The notes: generated from the letters alone by a model not told the origin. Shown: positions 6,070-15,114, counted from the stretch's first letter. The stretch is DNA of 20,394 nucleotides from CAYUKK01 sp964445305 (GCA_964445305.1 CAYUKK010000234.1:1-20394); one strand, 5' to 3'. Numbers and translations are program-made.

Positions 6070-8277
6070 ATGGCCAGGAAAAAGAAGATAAAGAAGCGCC
6101 GAAGCCAGGAAAAGAAAGAAATTGTCTCCTCGCGGCCGGCGGCTGAAGCTGGACAGAAAAATAGGCTTCCGGTTATCTTGCTTCTTTTTTTCCTTGTTTT
6201 GGCCGCAGCGTTTCTCGTCTGGCATTTTTTCTCGCCCGGAGAAAGGGTCAAGAGAAGGACAGACCTTAACGTTTTGCTCATAACCCTGGATACGACGAGG
6301 GCTGATCGGCTGGGATGCTACGGTTATGAGAAAGGAAGCACGCCAAACCTGGATTCTCTTGCTTCGCAGGGCATCCGGTTCGAGAATGCTTACGCCCAGG
6401 TCCCCCTGACCACTCCATCGCATTGCTCGATTCTCACCGGCACCTACCCGCTCTATCATCAAGTCCGTAACAACGGCACCTACAGCCTTCCGGATGAGCT
6501 CAGCACTCTCGCCGAGGTCTTCCGCGATAAAGGTTTTGATACGGCTGCCTTTGTCGGCTCTTTCACCGTGGATTCCCGTTTTGGGCTGGACCAGGGATTC
6601 GCCGTCTATGATGATGCTTTTGCCGAGGGCCAGGCCTTCAAAGCTCTCAATTCCGAGAGGAAAGCCGAAAAGGTTTACGAATCTTTTGTCCGGTGGCTGG
6701 AGAAGAGAAACAATCAGCCGTTTTTCTGCTGGGTCCACTTTTTTGACCCCCACCTTCCTTATGACCCACCGCCTCCTTTCCGTATCGACTTTGCCGACAA
6801 CCTCTACGATGGAGAGATTGCTTACATGGACCGTTACGTCGGCAAGACAGTCGAGGCGTTGCGGTCCCGAAACCTCCTCGGACAGAGCCTCCTCGTTCTG
6901 GCCGGAGACCACGGCGAGGCCTTTGGTGAGAAGGGGGAAGCAGGCCACGGCGTTTTTCTTTACGACGAGACGATGAGGGTGCCGCTCATTTTTTATGCCG
7001 AAAATCATCTCCCCGCCGGCCTTGTCGTTGCGCCGCGGGTCAGGCTTATCGACATTGCGCCCACGATTTTGGATATGCTCGCTCTTCCTGTGCCCAAAGA
7101 AATGCAGGGGATGAGCCTCATCCCGTATATCGGGGGGAAAAAGAAAAAAGACCTGACGAGTTACATCGAGACTTATTACCCGCTCGAAAACTACGGCTGG
7201 TCTCCCCTTGTCGGGCTAATCGATGGCCATTGGAAATACATCCGAGCGCCCAGAGAAGAGCTTTATGATTTGAAAAGAGACCCCGCCGAGACAAAAAACC
7301 TCATCGACTCCGAAGCCCGAACAGCCGCCGAGAAGAGAGCGCGGCTGGATGAGCTCATCGCTCATTCCACTTCCGAAATCTCGTTGACCAGGAGGAAGCT
7401 CACGGCGGAAGAGCAGGAAAGGCTGCGCTCGCTCGGTTATGTCGCTCCAACCGGAGAGACGCGGAAGGGGCCGCTTCCCGACCCCAAGGACATGCTCCCT
7501 GAACTCGAGCTCAGCCAGCGGGCTGAAGCTTACGAAGCGGAGGGGAAATACGCCGAAGCTTCCAGAACCTATGAAGAGATGCTCGCCCGGCGGCCCGAGA
7601 ACCAGACCGCCTACGTCAACCTCGCCCTGATGAAGGCCAGGTTGAATGAGTTCGACGAAGCCGTGACCGTGCTTGAGCGGGGAATCGCGCTCTTCCCGGA
7701 ATCGGTTATGCTCCTTTCCCGGCTGGCTCATACTTACATGGTCATGGGCAGGCTCAAGAAGGCCCTCGACACCTGGCAGGCGGTCCTGGCCCTCGAACCC
7801 CATTATTTTGACGGGCTTCTTGGTTCGGGCTGGATTCTTGATTTGATGGGGAACAAGGAGGAGGCCCGGTCCTTCTACGAGAGAGCGCTTCAGGTCGAGC
7901 CGGAGAATAAATTCCTGCGCAAGAATTATGCCATGAACCTGGCCACATCAGGAAATCTCAGGGAGGCCATCGAAGTCTACGAGCGCTTGAAATCCGATTA
8001 CCCGGGCGATTATGAAGTCTGGCAGGACCTGGGGATAGCTTACGGTTATGCGGGCGATTTAAGCCGGTCCATCGAAAACCTGGAGAAGGCGATCGAGCTT
8101 CGTCCGACGCCCGTCGGCTATCTGAACCTGGCCGTCGCCTTCAGGAAAGTCGGCCATATCGAGAAGGCGGTGGAATGTCTTCACCTCTATCTGGCCAACC
8201 CGGAAGGTGAGACGCCGGAGAAGATTGCCCGGGCAAGGCAGGAGCTTGCCTATTTAAAGAAAATCCTCCCGAAATAG
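6070..8277 (+). CDS. Membrane-anchored sulfatase-superfamily protein fused to TPR repeats
   Basis: The 735-residue protein has a very basic N-terminus (MARKKKIKKRRS), one transmembrane helix (about 32-54), a sulfatase/alkaline-phosphatase superfamily domain (about 65-435) and about seven TPRs (482-735). Metal-site motifs are visible: LDTTRAD (D74, D79), DPH (226-228), AGDHGE (D280, H281) and GHG (292-294). The nucleophile motif reads TTPSHCSILTG (114-124). Thr114 stands where sulfatases have the Cys/Ser converted to formylglycine, and His118 replaces the usual Arg. Thr nucleophiles occur in phosphoethanolamine and phosphoglycerol transferases, so a phospho-group enzyme facing the periplasm is more likely than a sulfatase. 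The start ATG has only a GAGG directly adjacent. The convergent neighbour ends ten bases away. It is a paralogue of the gene at 15394. Confidence 0.88.
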   Translation: MARKKKIKKRRSQEKKEIVSSRPAAEAGQKNRLPVILLLFFLVLAAAFLVWHFFSPGERVKRRTDLNVLLITLDTTRADRLGCYGYEKGSTPNLDSLASQGIRFENAYAQVPLTTPSHCSILTGTYPLYHQVRNNGTYSLPDELSTLAEVFRDKGFDTAAFVGSFTVDSRFGLDQGFAVYDDAFAEGQAFKALNSERKAEKVYESFVRWLEKRNNQPFFCWVHFFDPHLPYDPPPPFRIDFADNLYDGEIAYMDRYVGKTVEALRSRNLLGQSLLVLAGDHGEAFGEKGEAGHGVFLYDETMRVPLIFYAENHLPAGLVVAPRVRLIDIAPTILDMLALPVPKEMQGMSLIPYIGGKKKKDLTSYIETYYPLENYGWSPLVGLIDGHWKYIRAPREELYDLKRDPAETKNLIDSEARTAAEKRARLDELIAHSTSEISLTRRKLTAEEQERLRSLGYVAPTGETRKGPLPDPKDMLPELELSQRAEAYEAEGKYAEASRTYEEMLARRPENQTAYVNLALMKARLNEFDEAVTVLERGIALFPESVMLLSRLAHTYMVMGRLKKALDTWQAVLALEPHYFDGLLGSGWILDLMGNKEEARSFYERALQVEPENKFLRKNYAMNLATSGNLREAIEVYERLKSDYPGDYEVWQDLGIAYGYAGDLSRSIENLEKAIELRPTPVGYLNLAVAFRKVGHIEKAVECLHLYLANPEGETPEKIARARQELAYLKKILPK

Positions 8278-8287
8278 ATTCTCCCGT

Positions 8288-9271
8288 CTACTTCTTGATT
8301 TTTTCCAGGTATTCGAGGATGCTTCGGGCCTGGGCTGCCTGCTCGCCTTCGGGCTCCAATTCCAGGAATTTTTTGAAGGCTTCTTTGGCCTTGTCGTATT
8401 CGGTCTTGTTGAGATGGACCAGGCCCAGCTTGTAGTAAGGAGGAGACCAGGTCGGCTTAATCTGGGTGGCGATGGTGAAGTAGTGGATGGCCTCATCGAG
8501 CTTCTGGTTGGAGAAGTAGATTTCGCCGACGTTATAGGCGAGGGTTTCATTCTCCGGGTTGGTGTCGATGGATTCCTTGAAGAAGGCCTGCGCCTTCTCG
8601 ATGTCTCCTTTCTTCAGATAGATGTCGCCGATGGCCGCTAAGCTCTTGACGGTTATCTCCTTCCCCATTTTTACATCCGTTTTAGCTTCTTCCACAGCCC
8701 GCGTATAGAATTCAATGGCTTTATCGAAGTCTCCTTTCTCCCGGTAGCAATCGCCCATGAGGACCTGGACCTGGTAAGCCTTGGGATTCTCGGCCAGGAA
8801 CTTTTCCAGGATGACGAGCGCCGCATCGAAATTTTTTTCGTTGTAGAGTTTGGTCGCCTCCTCGAGGTAGGCGAGGGAAGCTTCGTCGGTGATGACGGCA
8901 TCCTTGCTGATTTCGGGCTTTTTCAGTTTGAGGACCAGCTTCGGGTTTTTCTCGATCTGGCTAACAAAGATCGTCGTCGACGACGGGATGTAGCCCTCGG
9001 CGCTCGCCGTGACTTTCCAGTTTCCGGAGCCCAGTCCGATGAACGCCCATTCGCCGTTTTTATCCGTCGTTGCCTCGCGTACGGCCCGTTCGCTGGTTAA
9101 AAGTTCAAGGACGACTTTCGCCGAGGCAATGGGCTTCCCCTGCTCGTCCAGGACAACTCCCTGTTGACGGCCTTTGCCCCTTCCTGCCTGAGCAAGGGCT
9201 GAGGGGGAAGAAAGCCAGAGAAGGGATAAAATCAGGCTCAAGAATGAGAAAAAATGCTTATTGTGTCTCAT
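8288..9271 (-). CDS. Exported TPR protein with N-terminal carboxypeptidase-regulatory-like domain
   Basis: From ATG 9271 the product is 327 residues. The frame is open further upstream, but this start has GGAGG five bases before it and gives a clean signal peptide (MRHNKH then a hydrophobic core, cleavage near SALAQA at 27-29). A small beta-sandwich follows (about 38-115; GVVLDEQGKPIASAKVVLE, TTDKNGEWAFIGLGSGNWKVTASAEGY), the same fold type as the start of the TonB-dependent receptor. From about 125 to 322 there are TPR repeats (for example GDCYREKGDFDKAIEFYTRAV, GDIYLKKGDIEKAQAFFKESI). It is the last gene of the GWxTD operon, 50 bases after the lipoprotein stop. A periplasmic protein-interaction role is inferred; no enzyme motif is visible. 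Confidence 0.85.
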   Translation of the reverse strand: MRHNKHFFSFLSLILSLLWLSSPSALAQAGRGKGRQQGVVLDEQGKPIASAKVVLELLTSERAVREATTDKNGEWAFIGLGSGNWKVTASAEGYIPSSTTIFVSQIEKNPKLVLKLKKPEISKDAVITDEASLAYLEEATKLYNEKNFDAALVILEKFLAENPKAYQVQVLMGDCYREKGDFDKAIEFYTRAVEEAKTDVKMGKEITVKSLAAIGDIYLKKGDIEKAQAFFKESIDTNPENETLAYNVGEIYFSNQKLDEAIHYFTIATQIKPTWSPPYYKLGLVHLNKTEYDKAKEAFKKFLELEPEGEQAAQARSILEYLEKIKK

Positions 9272-9321
9272 CAATGCCTCCTGCTTTGACTTCAAATGAG
9301 AATATCGCCTTTCTGTCCAAA

Positions 9322-10230
9322 TCAGATGACTATCTTGAGTTCTTTGCTCAGTTCCGTCCCTCCAGTCGCGTTTTTCAGTCTGACGACAGCCCGATATTCT
9401 CCAGGCTCGAGGGCAAAGGGAAATTCCAGGGTGAAATCTTGACCGACCAGGCTCTTGAGCTTTTCTTGGGTCAGAGAAAGAGGACAACTTCTGGATTGGC
9501 TAAAAACTCTTTGCCCGCCGGAGTCGAGGATATCGACGGTGAGCTCGAGCGTCGTCTCGAACGCTTCCTTTTCCGAGGAAAACCAGATGTTTTTATAGGG
9601 AACAGAAATGACCATCGCCATTTCCCGGGCTGAGATTCTCTTGATCTCCGCGCTAAAGTCAAGTGGAATTTTCTCCTCGGCTTTTTCTTTCCTTATCTGG
9701 GGCTTGAGCTGCATTTGAGCAGCGTTGATTTCCGCGATCATCCGGGCACTCTCGGGCTGAAGCTCAAAATTCCCGTTCCAGCGGGAATCGATGAAGATGA
9801 GCTGATGAAACCCATAATGCCAGATTTCCATGGGCAGGCCGTAGAAGGTATAGCCTCGCGGATACTGCTCCCGCTGTTCAGGCGGGCCGAGAAGGATATA
9901 GACCCTTCCCCTGTCCTGAAGCCAGCCTGATGTTCCCCCTTCAGTAAAAAGGTGCTTGGCGGCTTCGACCCGGCGGTAGTATTCGTCCCTGTATTCGTTA
10001 ACCTCAGTTTCAGGGCTGGGGTCTCTTCTTTTCCAGAACTCCTCGATGAATCGCGGCCGCTCGGACGATGGCAGGGCTAAGAAGGCCTTCTTTTCGTCGC
10101 CGGTGATGATGTATCTCACTGTCGACAGGAATTCCTTCTCCTCGGCGGTTAAATTGGCCCCTGTGGGGAAGATGGCGCAGGACGAGAAGAAAACAATGAA
10201 GCATAAGAAGAGTGGCCATCGGGTCTTCAT
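9322..10230 (-). CDS. GWxTD-domain lipoprotein
   Basis: The 302-residue protein carries a lipoprotein signal: hydrophobic residues 5-15 then FSSC with lipobox Cys18. The GWxTD domain follows, with FWKRRDPSPETEVNEY (about 66-80) and SGWLQDRGRVYILLGPP (101-117), the family-defining region. A C-terminal beta-rich segment (about 195-302, including FTLEFPFALEPGEYRAVVRL) resembles a small sandwich domain. GWxTD proteins are common in Acidobacteriota and relatives; their function is unknown. ATG at 10230 overlaps the upstream stop as ATGA, with GGAGG five bases before it, so the two genes are probably translationally coupled. Likely a periplasm-facing lipoprotein; inner or outer membrane cannot be decided. 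Confidence 0.88.
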   Translation of the reverse strand: MKTRWPLFLCFIVFFSSCAIFPTGANLTAEEKEFLSTVRYIITGDEKKAFLALPSSERPRFIEEFWKRRDPSPETEVNEYRDEYYRRVEAAKHLFTEGGTSGWLQDRGRVYILLGPPEQREQYPRGYTFYGLPMEIWHYGFHQLIFIDSRWNGNFELQPESARMIAEINAAQMQLKPQIRKEKAEEKIPLDFSAEIKRISAREMAMVISVPYKNIWFSSEKEAFETTLELTVDILDSGGQRVFSQSRSCPLSLTQEKLKSLVGQDFTLEFPFALEPGEYRAVVRLKNATGGTELSKELKIVI

Positions 10231-12302
10231 TTTTTCCTCCGGAGAGAATCAACTCTCTCCCTTATTTTTTCTTGCTTCGGGCTGAGCTCGAGCGATTTTT
10301 CCCAGGCCACGAGGGCTTCCGGGTAGTTGCCCAGCTGATAGTAACACTCGCCGATGGCATTGAGAACGTTGATGTTGGCGCCAAAATGGGAAAGGTATTC
10401 TTTATAGAGGGTGATGGCCTCGGCCAGCTCTCCCAGAGCCTGGGAGGATTGGGCAAAGAGGAGGAGGAAGCCAGGTCGGTCTGGTCCGGCGAGGTGGGGG
10501 GCGAGGATTTCTTTCACCCGGGCGTATTCTCTGGCCGCAAAAAGGACCTGGGCATAATCCAGGGTAAACTTCTTAGACTCTGGCGCCTGGCGATAAGCCG
10601 TCTCGAGAAGAGTCATCGCCCTGGTCAAGTCGTTTTTTTGAAAACACTGGAGTCCCAGGATGTTGGCGTGGACAGGGTCGGTTGGTCGAGGCTGGGGGAT
10701 CGAGAGCACCCAGGGACGCGGAAGTTGAGAAAGGTGACTGATGAGAAAATCTTTTTCCTCAAACAGGATTTCTTTTCGGGCGGAGTCGAGAAGCGATACC
10801 CGGATTTTGTAATAAGCCCAGGGGAACTGGGCCAGCGAAAACTCCTCGAGAATATTCGTTGGGTCTGGATAATCCCGGAGGGCTTTGTTGAGCGAAAAAA
10901 CTTTCTCTCCTTCCTTGAAAATTGTGTAGTCCAGGCTTCCGGAAGCCCGGAGCTCTTCGCTCAGGTTGTTAATCTGGAAAAAGAGATAGAGGGAATCGTG
11001 GCGGGTGAAATCGTTCCTTGGCGAGGGGACGAGCTGGACATCGCCGATGAGAAAGGGTTTGATTGAGCCCCGATAGGCCGAGTTTCGGATGAGCCGGTTA
11101 GCCAGAACCAGGGGACTCAGGCGCGGGCCGCCCGTCTCAGGGACAGTCAAATTCACCTCCATGGAAGTGAATTCTTTGGCGATGGTGTTCTTGAGGAGGA
11201 CGTCGAGCTTGTAGTTTCCCTCAAGGAGGGGAAAAATGTCCTGAAAGCTGAAGAGCTTGTCTTTGATTTTCTCGAGCTGAGACGGGTCGAAATCGATGGG
11301 GACAGTCCTTTCGAACTGATAGATTGTTCGCCCGCTGAGGTCAGTGACTTTGCCGTTTACTTCCAGGTTGGCCCGGAATCTCTCGCCCACCTGGGTGAGG
11401 CTGAGTTTTTTCGGCTCGATGAGGTAATGGACAAAGTTCATCCCGCTCGGGTCCTGGAGGACCTGCGCATAGGCATCACAGGGGACGTAGTTAGCGGTGT
11501 AATCGACCTCGATGATGTCCTTATAGGCAAGGAGTTTTTCGGCATAGGCGTCTTGGACTTTCTCGTAGGGAGCCTTGGGAATCTTGTTTCTCACCAGAAT
11601 CTCTGAGGCAATGGAAGGAGAGGCAAGCGCGGTTCCCTCCTCGGGGATGAGGCTCATCGAGACCTGGGCCACCGTCGGGTTGATGTTATAGAGTTTATTA
11701 TAAGCACTCGAGTAATCCGCCGGGTCGCCCCGGTAGTGGATGATCAAGCTCTGCGGCCCATCCTTGACCGGCGAGTAGAGCTCGTATTCTCCGATTCCCG
11801 ACCTCTTGAAAAAGGCGACGTAGAATGAGTTGGGCAGGCCGAGCTCGGTTTTTCCCTGGTAAAACCAGAGAACGACGGGGTACATTTCCGAGTCGTTTTC
11901 AAACTTCTCGACCTGGTCGGGCGGGCCGAGAAGAATGTAGATTCTGCCCATAGCCGAGCGCCAGCCCGCTCCTGGACCTTCTCTCCCAAAATATTGGTTG
12001 GCGTAAGCAATCCGCCGATAGTGCTCGAGCTTGAATTCATTTTCCGGGGTGAGAGGCTCGGGGTCGCGTTGCTTCCAGAAGGCGTTGATGAAAGCCTCTC
12101 TTTCCCGGTCCGTTTCGAGCTGAAGGAAGACATCCCTTTCCTTAGGGGTGATGATGTAAACGACTTCTTCCTCAAGCCATTTGCGGTACTGTGGGGGAAG
12201 GTCTTTGGGCGATTTTTTCTTCTGGGGGAGAAGCGCCGGGGCGAGGGTCAGATGGAGAAAAAGAAAGAAGAAAAAAATGGGGAAAACTTCCTTCTTTTTC
12301 AT
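10227..12302 (-). CDS. GWxTD-domain protein with C-terminal TPR repeats
   Basis: The 691-residue exported protein has a signal peptide (MKKKEVF, then a Phe/Leu-rich core to about 25). The GWxTD domain (about 38-210) contains FWKQRDPEPLTPENEF (75-90) and GWRSAMGRIYILLGPPDQ (113-130); the Thr-Asp of the namesake motif is replaced by Ala-Met. A long beta-rich middle follows, then TPRs from about 545 (ILGLQCFQKNDLTRAMTLLETAYRQ, CYYQLGNYPEALVAWEKSLEL). It is a paralogue of the gene at 18016 over its whole length, for example YGLPxYFY/LGLPNSFY and GEYxLYSP. It is first in a three-gene operon and overlaps the next gene by four bases. Function unknown; a periplasmic scaffold is inferred from the TPRs. 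A TATAAT lies seven bases from the ATG. Confidence 0.88.
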   Translation of the reverse strand: MKKKEVFPIFFFFLFLHLTLAPALLPQKKKSPKDLPPQYRKWLEEEVVYIITPKERDVFLQLETDREREAFINAFWKQRDPEPLTPENEFKLEHYRRIAYANQYFGREGPGAGWRSAMGRIYILLGPPDQVEKFENDSEMYPVVLWFYQGKTELGLPNSFYVAFFKRSGIGEYELYSPVKDGPQSLIIHYRGDPADYSSAYNKLYNINPTVAQVSMSLIPEEGTALASPSIASEILVRNKIPKAPYEKVQDAYAEKLLAYKDIIEVDYTANYVPCDAYAQVLQDPSGMNFVHYLIEPKKLSLTQVGERFRANLEVNGKVTDLSGRTIYQFERTVPIDFDPSQLEKIKDKLFSFQDIFPLLEGNYKLDVLLKNTIAKEFTSMEVNLTVPETGGPRLSPLVLANRLIRNSAYRGSIKPFLIGDVQLVPSPRNDFTRHDSLYLFFQINNLSEELRASGSLDYTIFKEGEKVFSLNKALRDYPDPTNILEEFSLAQFPWAYYKIRVSLLDSARKEILFEEKDFLISHLSQLPRPWVLSIPQPRPTDPVHANILGLQCFQKNDLTRAMTLLETAYRQAPESKKFTLDYAQVLFAAREYARVKEILAPHLAGPDRPGFLLLFAQSSQALGELAEAITLYKEYLSHFGANINVLNAIGECYYQLGNYPEALVAWEKSLELSPKQEKIRERVDSLRRKK

Positions 12303-12308
12303 ATATTG

Positions 12309-12337
12309 ATTATACTCCGGTTTCGCCTTCTTGTATA
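12309..12337 (-). promoter_or_regulatory. Promoter of the GWxTD operon, possibly giving a leaderless mRNA
   Basis: On the minus strand TATACA (12332-12337, 4/6), a 17-base spacer and a perfect TATAAT (12309-12314). The -10 ends six bases before the ATG at 12302, so the predicted +1 falls on or next to the A of the start codon. There is no Shine-Dalgarno sequence in the usual window; GGAG lies 12 bases upstream and inside the promoter. Confidence 0.55.
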
Positions 12338-12434
12338 TGACGCCAACGTCCTTGGATTTCTAACCGGAACACCCGACGGTTCCTCCCGTGGTTTACCCCC
12401 GGCGCCCCCTCTTGGCACCAATCCCCTCCGCTCA

Positions 12435-13271
12435 TCACTCCATGGCGGCGAGCTTGACGGCGACCCAGAAGGAATATTTCTTGGGGATGGGCATGGCGCC
12501 GCTTCCGGGCGCTCCGCCACCTTCTCGGCCGGGGACAATGACCGTCCCGGCGCCGCTCTCTCTATCTATCCCGCCCCCCAACTCCCTCCTCGCGCGAGCC
12601 TGCATCGCCTTGCGCATCTCCTCGGTCATCCCCCCCCACTCAAAATGGACGGCAATCGTCTGGCCAGGGGAAGCGCCGATTCCCATGGTCTGGAGCTCGG
12701 ATGGGGCGAGGGGAATTCTGAATTCATAGACGACTCTCTGGCCCTCTGACATCGCTTTGAAAGCTGGCCTCAAACCGGCTGGCGCGCCGAACTCGGTTTC
12801 CTCTGGCTGGCCTTTTTCTTTGATTGGTTCGGCAATAAAAACGAGAGCCCCGGCTTTGGCCCGGATACTCTCCTTTTGCTCGTCCGTAAGAATTTGTCCC
12901 TCTTTTTCGAGCTCGGCAATGGTTTCTTCTGGAGTGAGCATTTTTTTGAAGAAATGAATGCCTTTCTCCTTCTTCTTTTTCCCTTCGGCATTGAAAGAAA
13001 GGGTGATGCCCGTTTGCTCGATGGAGCTTAAAGATTTTGGTTCTTCAAAAACCAGGAGAACATAGAGGTTTTCTTGATCATTCTGGAAGGCCAACTGGAC
13101 TCTGGCGCTTTTTTCAAAATAGAGGGCATCTTTGCTCCATTCCTCATCCTGGCCGTCTATCTGGGCTGGCTGGGCGGCGCGCCTGCTTTCCAAGGGCTTC
13201 GGTTGGGGAAAAATCGGTGCCGTGGCCACGAGGCAGAACAGAACAAGGCTCCATATCATTTTTGTTTTCAT
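12435..13271 (-). CDS. Exported DOMON/CBM9-like protein
   Basis: From ATG 13271 the product is 278 residues, with a signal peptide (MKTKMIWSLVLFCLVATA, cleavage near 20-22). The segment AQIDGQDEEWSKDAL (about 36-50), then VQLAFQNDQENLYVLLVFEE (about 59-78), has the pattern of CBM9/DOMON-type beta-sandwiches: 'dG..dEW' then a strand pair with 'vay...LYv...v'. A charged Lys/Glu linker follows, then FRIPLAP and VAVHFEWGG-like strands. Near the C-terminus is a Gly-rich segment (about 238-262). An in-frame start nine codons earlier is less likely, as GAGGAGG sits ten bases before 13271. The family is tentative; ligand unknown. It is transcribed with the exported protein encoded 72 bases upstream, perhaps as an operon. 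Confidence 0.68.
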   Translation of the reverse strand: MKTKMIWSLVLFCLVATAPIFPQPKPLESRRAAQPAQIDGQDEEWSKDALYFEKSARVQLAFQNDQENLYVLLVFEEPKSLSSIEQTGITLSFNAEGKKKKEKGIHFFKKMLTPEETIAELEKEGQILTDEQKESIRAKAGALVFIAEPIKEKGQPEETEFGAPAGLRPAFKAMSEGQRVVYEFRIPLAPSELQTMGIGASPGQTIAVHFEWGGMTEEMRKAMQARARRELGGGIDRESGAGTVIVPGREGGGAPGSGAMPIPKKYSFWVAVKLAAME

Positions 13272-13343
13272 AATCGTATGACCTCCTCTCTTAAACACCC
13301 AATGCTCAACGTGGGCATTTTCTCATCCTCCTTGCGACGAGGA

Positions 13344-13910
13344 TTATTTCCTTGGGCTGACACCCCAGAGCTGTAGGGGGGCGGCGTTGTAAGACTCCAT
13401 CTCGACCGTTCCCTGACCTGTCAGCCTGATGTTGGCCTGTTCATATATCTTTCCATCCCCCTTTCCCTTTTTATCGAGGTTGAGCTCGATAACCATGAAG
13501 GTGAAGCGCTGGTCGGTCCTCTGCTGGGCCTCGGGGTCCCAGCTCTGGCGCTGGGTGAAGAGCATGATCTTTCTTCCTTTTTCGGTCGGGAGGCTGTGAG
13601 CGGCGTGAAAGTTGACCTTGATCCCCCGGCCGCCGATGGGACGGATGTAACCCTTGGTGATAGCCCGGAAGGCGGCCATGAATGCTTCATAACCATTGTC
13701 AGAAAGGGTTTTGGCCAGCTCGTAGACTTCTTCCGGGCTTGTGTAACCATCGATGGAGATGATGAATTTTGTTGCCCGCATGCCTGGATGGGAATCCCGG
13801 CCGAGGAGTCTGGCCTGGAATTCTTCTGGGGCTGGAGAAAGAGCCACCAAACCAAGGGCTCCGAGCATTATGCAGGCCATTAAGAATGTTCTAAGGGCGA
13901 ACGCTCTCAT
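13344..13910 (-). CDS. Exported protein of unknown function
   Basis: The 188-residue protein has a signal peptide (MRAFALRTF, hydrophobic to about 25, cleavage near ALSPA). I do not recognise the family. The mature part starts with a segment containing ATKFIISIDGYTSPEEV and a helical stretch ELAKTLSDNGYEAFMAAF. Beta-rich sequence follows, including KVNFHAAHS, RFTFMVIELNLD and QANIRLTGQGTVEMESY. No Cys-rich, metal-binding or nucleophile motif is evident. GGGGGTGA lies just before ATG 13910. The next gene downstream is the DOMON-like exported protein, 72 bases away and in the same direction, so the pair may form an operon. Confidence 0.72.
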   Translation of the reverse strand: MRAFALRTFLMACIMLGALGLVALSPAPEEFQARLLGRDSHPGMRATKFIISIDGYTSPEEVYELAKTLSDNGYEAFMAAFRAITKGYIRPIGGRGIKVNFHAAHSLPTEKGRKIMLFTQRQSWDPEAQQRTDQRFTFMVIELNLDKKGKGDGKIYEQANIRLTGQGTVEMESYNAAPLQLWGVSPRK

Positions 13911-14046
13911 GATTCACCCCCATTATTATTCTCCCACTTTTCCCATAGGAATTGTATAAAATAAAGACAGCTTGGCTTTGAAATCGCCCGAGATGAGTTT
14001 GAGTTTTTTATGACCATGCATTCTTCCCCGGCGACCTCTTTTTTCC

Positions 14047-15114
14047 CTAAAACCTAAAGATTAACCCTGTATGAAGCCCCATGCCCGAGAAATCGAAGAC
14101 GGCCCTTTTGACCCCTTTCCCCTGAGCGGCATCTTCGGAGAAGATGGCCAAGCCCGGATACTTACCCGCCTCTGAATAATAAAGGAAGCCGTTTGCCTCT
14201 GAGGTTGAGGGCGAATAGCCCTCGAGGTGATAGGTCGCTTCCTTGCCCTGGAAATTGCTGATTTTAGCCAGGCGGCCGTGGATTTCGAAGAAAAGCGCCA
14301 CTCGCGGGTTCAAATGGAGTTCGAGGCCAGCGCTTCCCCTTGCTCCGAGTCCCCGGCCGTCTGCCTTCTGGCTTATCTCTTCATGGCTGGTGGGGGTGGT
14401 AAAATTCAGGGCATATTGATAATTAACGAGGTGCAATTCTGGGCCTCCGCTGAAGAAAAGCCAGAGACGGCGATGGGCCGGGACCATATAATAGAATCCG
14501 GCCATGAAGGATAAGATTTTCAAGTCGATGTCGCTCCATAAAAGATAGGGCAGGGCCTGGACCTCATAAAACTTGAGCTCACTCGGGTGAGCTGGATGGG
14601 AGAAGCTGACTCTCACCCCGATTCCAAGTCGAGGCCTGAGATGGTAAATTGCTTCGGCGCCGAATCCCAAACCAGAACGACAGGAGCTTATGTTCTGGAA
14701 TTCCCTCTTGTATCCCCGCGTCAAAACAATGTCGGCGCGCTCGTCGAATAACCCTCGTGTCCCCCGATGGAAATCGCCGCCAGCAAAATAGTTCCATCCA
14801 CCCATGACCCTTATCTCAAGCCCCAGGCCGTGGAATTCCCTCATCTCCTCTTCTTCCTCGTCATTTCCCAGTGTTTGGAAGCTCTGGCCATGGAAAAGCT
14901 GGAGTCGCCAATTATCCTGGCCTTGATTCGAATGGAGAAAAAGACTATGGCGCGAGAAGGAAGGGCGCGGGTTAAGAAAGTTAACGGCCGAGGCTCCTGC
15001 CAAAAGACCTTCTCCCTTAGCGGAAGCAAAAATAAAAATCAGCCAGAGACAGATTCGCAAGAGCTGTTTGTAAATTTTTTTGTCCGGAATGTTATCTTTC
15101 AAGGGAATGGTCAT
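14047..15114 (-). CDS. Predicted outer-membrane beta-barrel protein
   Basis: The 355-residue protein has a basic N-terminus and a hydrophobic segment (about 19-33, LRICLWLIFIFASAKG), read as a signal peptide with a long n-region. The rest is a series of short amphipathic strands: WRLQLFHGQSF, GLGLEIRVMGGWNYFAGGDF, RLGIGVRVSFSH, LWLFFSGGPELHLVNYQYAL, GSAGLELHLNPRVALFFEIHGRL. It ends MGLHTGLIFRF with a terminal Phe, the usual outer-membrane insertion signal. No plug domain is present, so it is not a TonB receptor. Size suggests 12-16 strands. The start ATG 15114 has a GGGGA-type site upstream. It stands alone behind a sigma54 promoter, which links its control to the receptor at 2761. Confidence 0.78.
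   Translation of the reverse strand: MTIPLKDNIPDKKIYKQLLRICLWLIFIFASAKGEGLLAGASAVNFLNPRPSFSRHSLFLHSNQGQDNWRLQLFHGQSFQTLGNDEEEEEMREFHGLGLEIRVMGGWNYFAGGDFHRGTRGLFDERADIVLTRGYKREFQNISSCRSGLGFGAEAIYHLRPRLGIGVRVSFSHPAHPSELKFYEVQALPYLLWSDIDLKILSFMAGFYYMVPAHRRLWLFFSGGPELHLVNYQYALNFTTPTSHEEISQKADGRGLGARGSAGLELHLNPRVALFFEIHGRLAKISNFQGKEATYHLEGYSPSTSEANGFLYYSEAGKYPGLAIFSEDAAQGKGVKRAVFDFSGMGLHTGLIFRF

Noticed and set aside
12411..12430. TTGGCACC on the plus strand as a sigma54 site
   Set aside because: No GC at the required spacing and no gene downstream on that strand.
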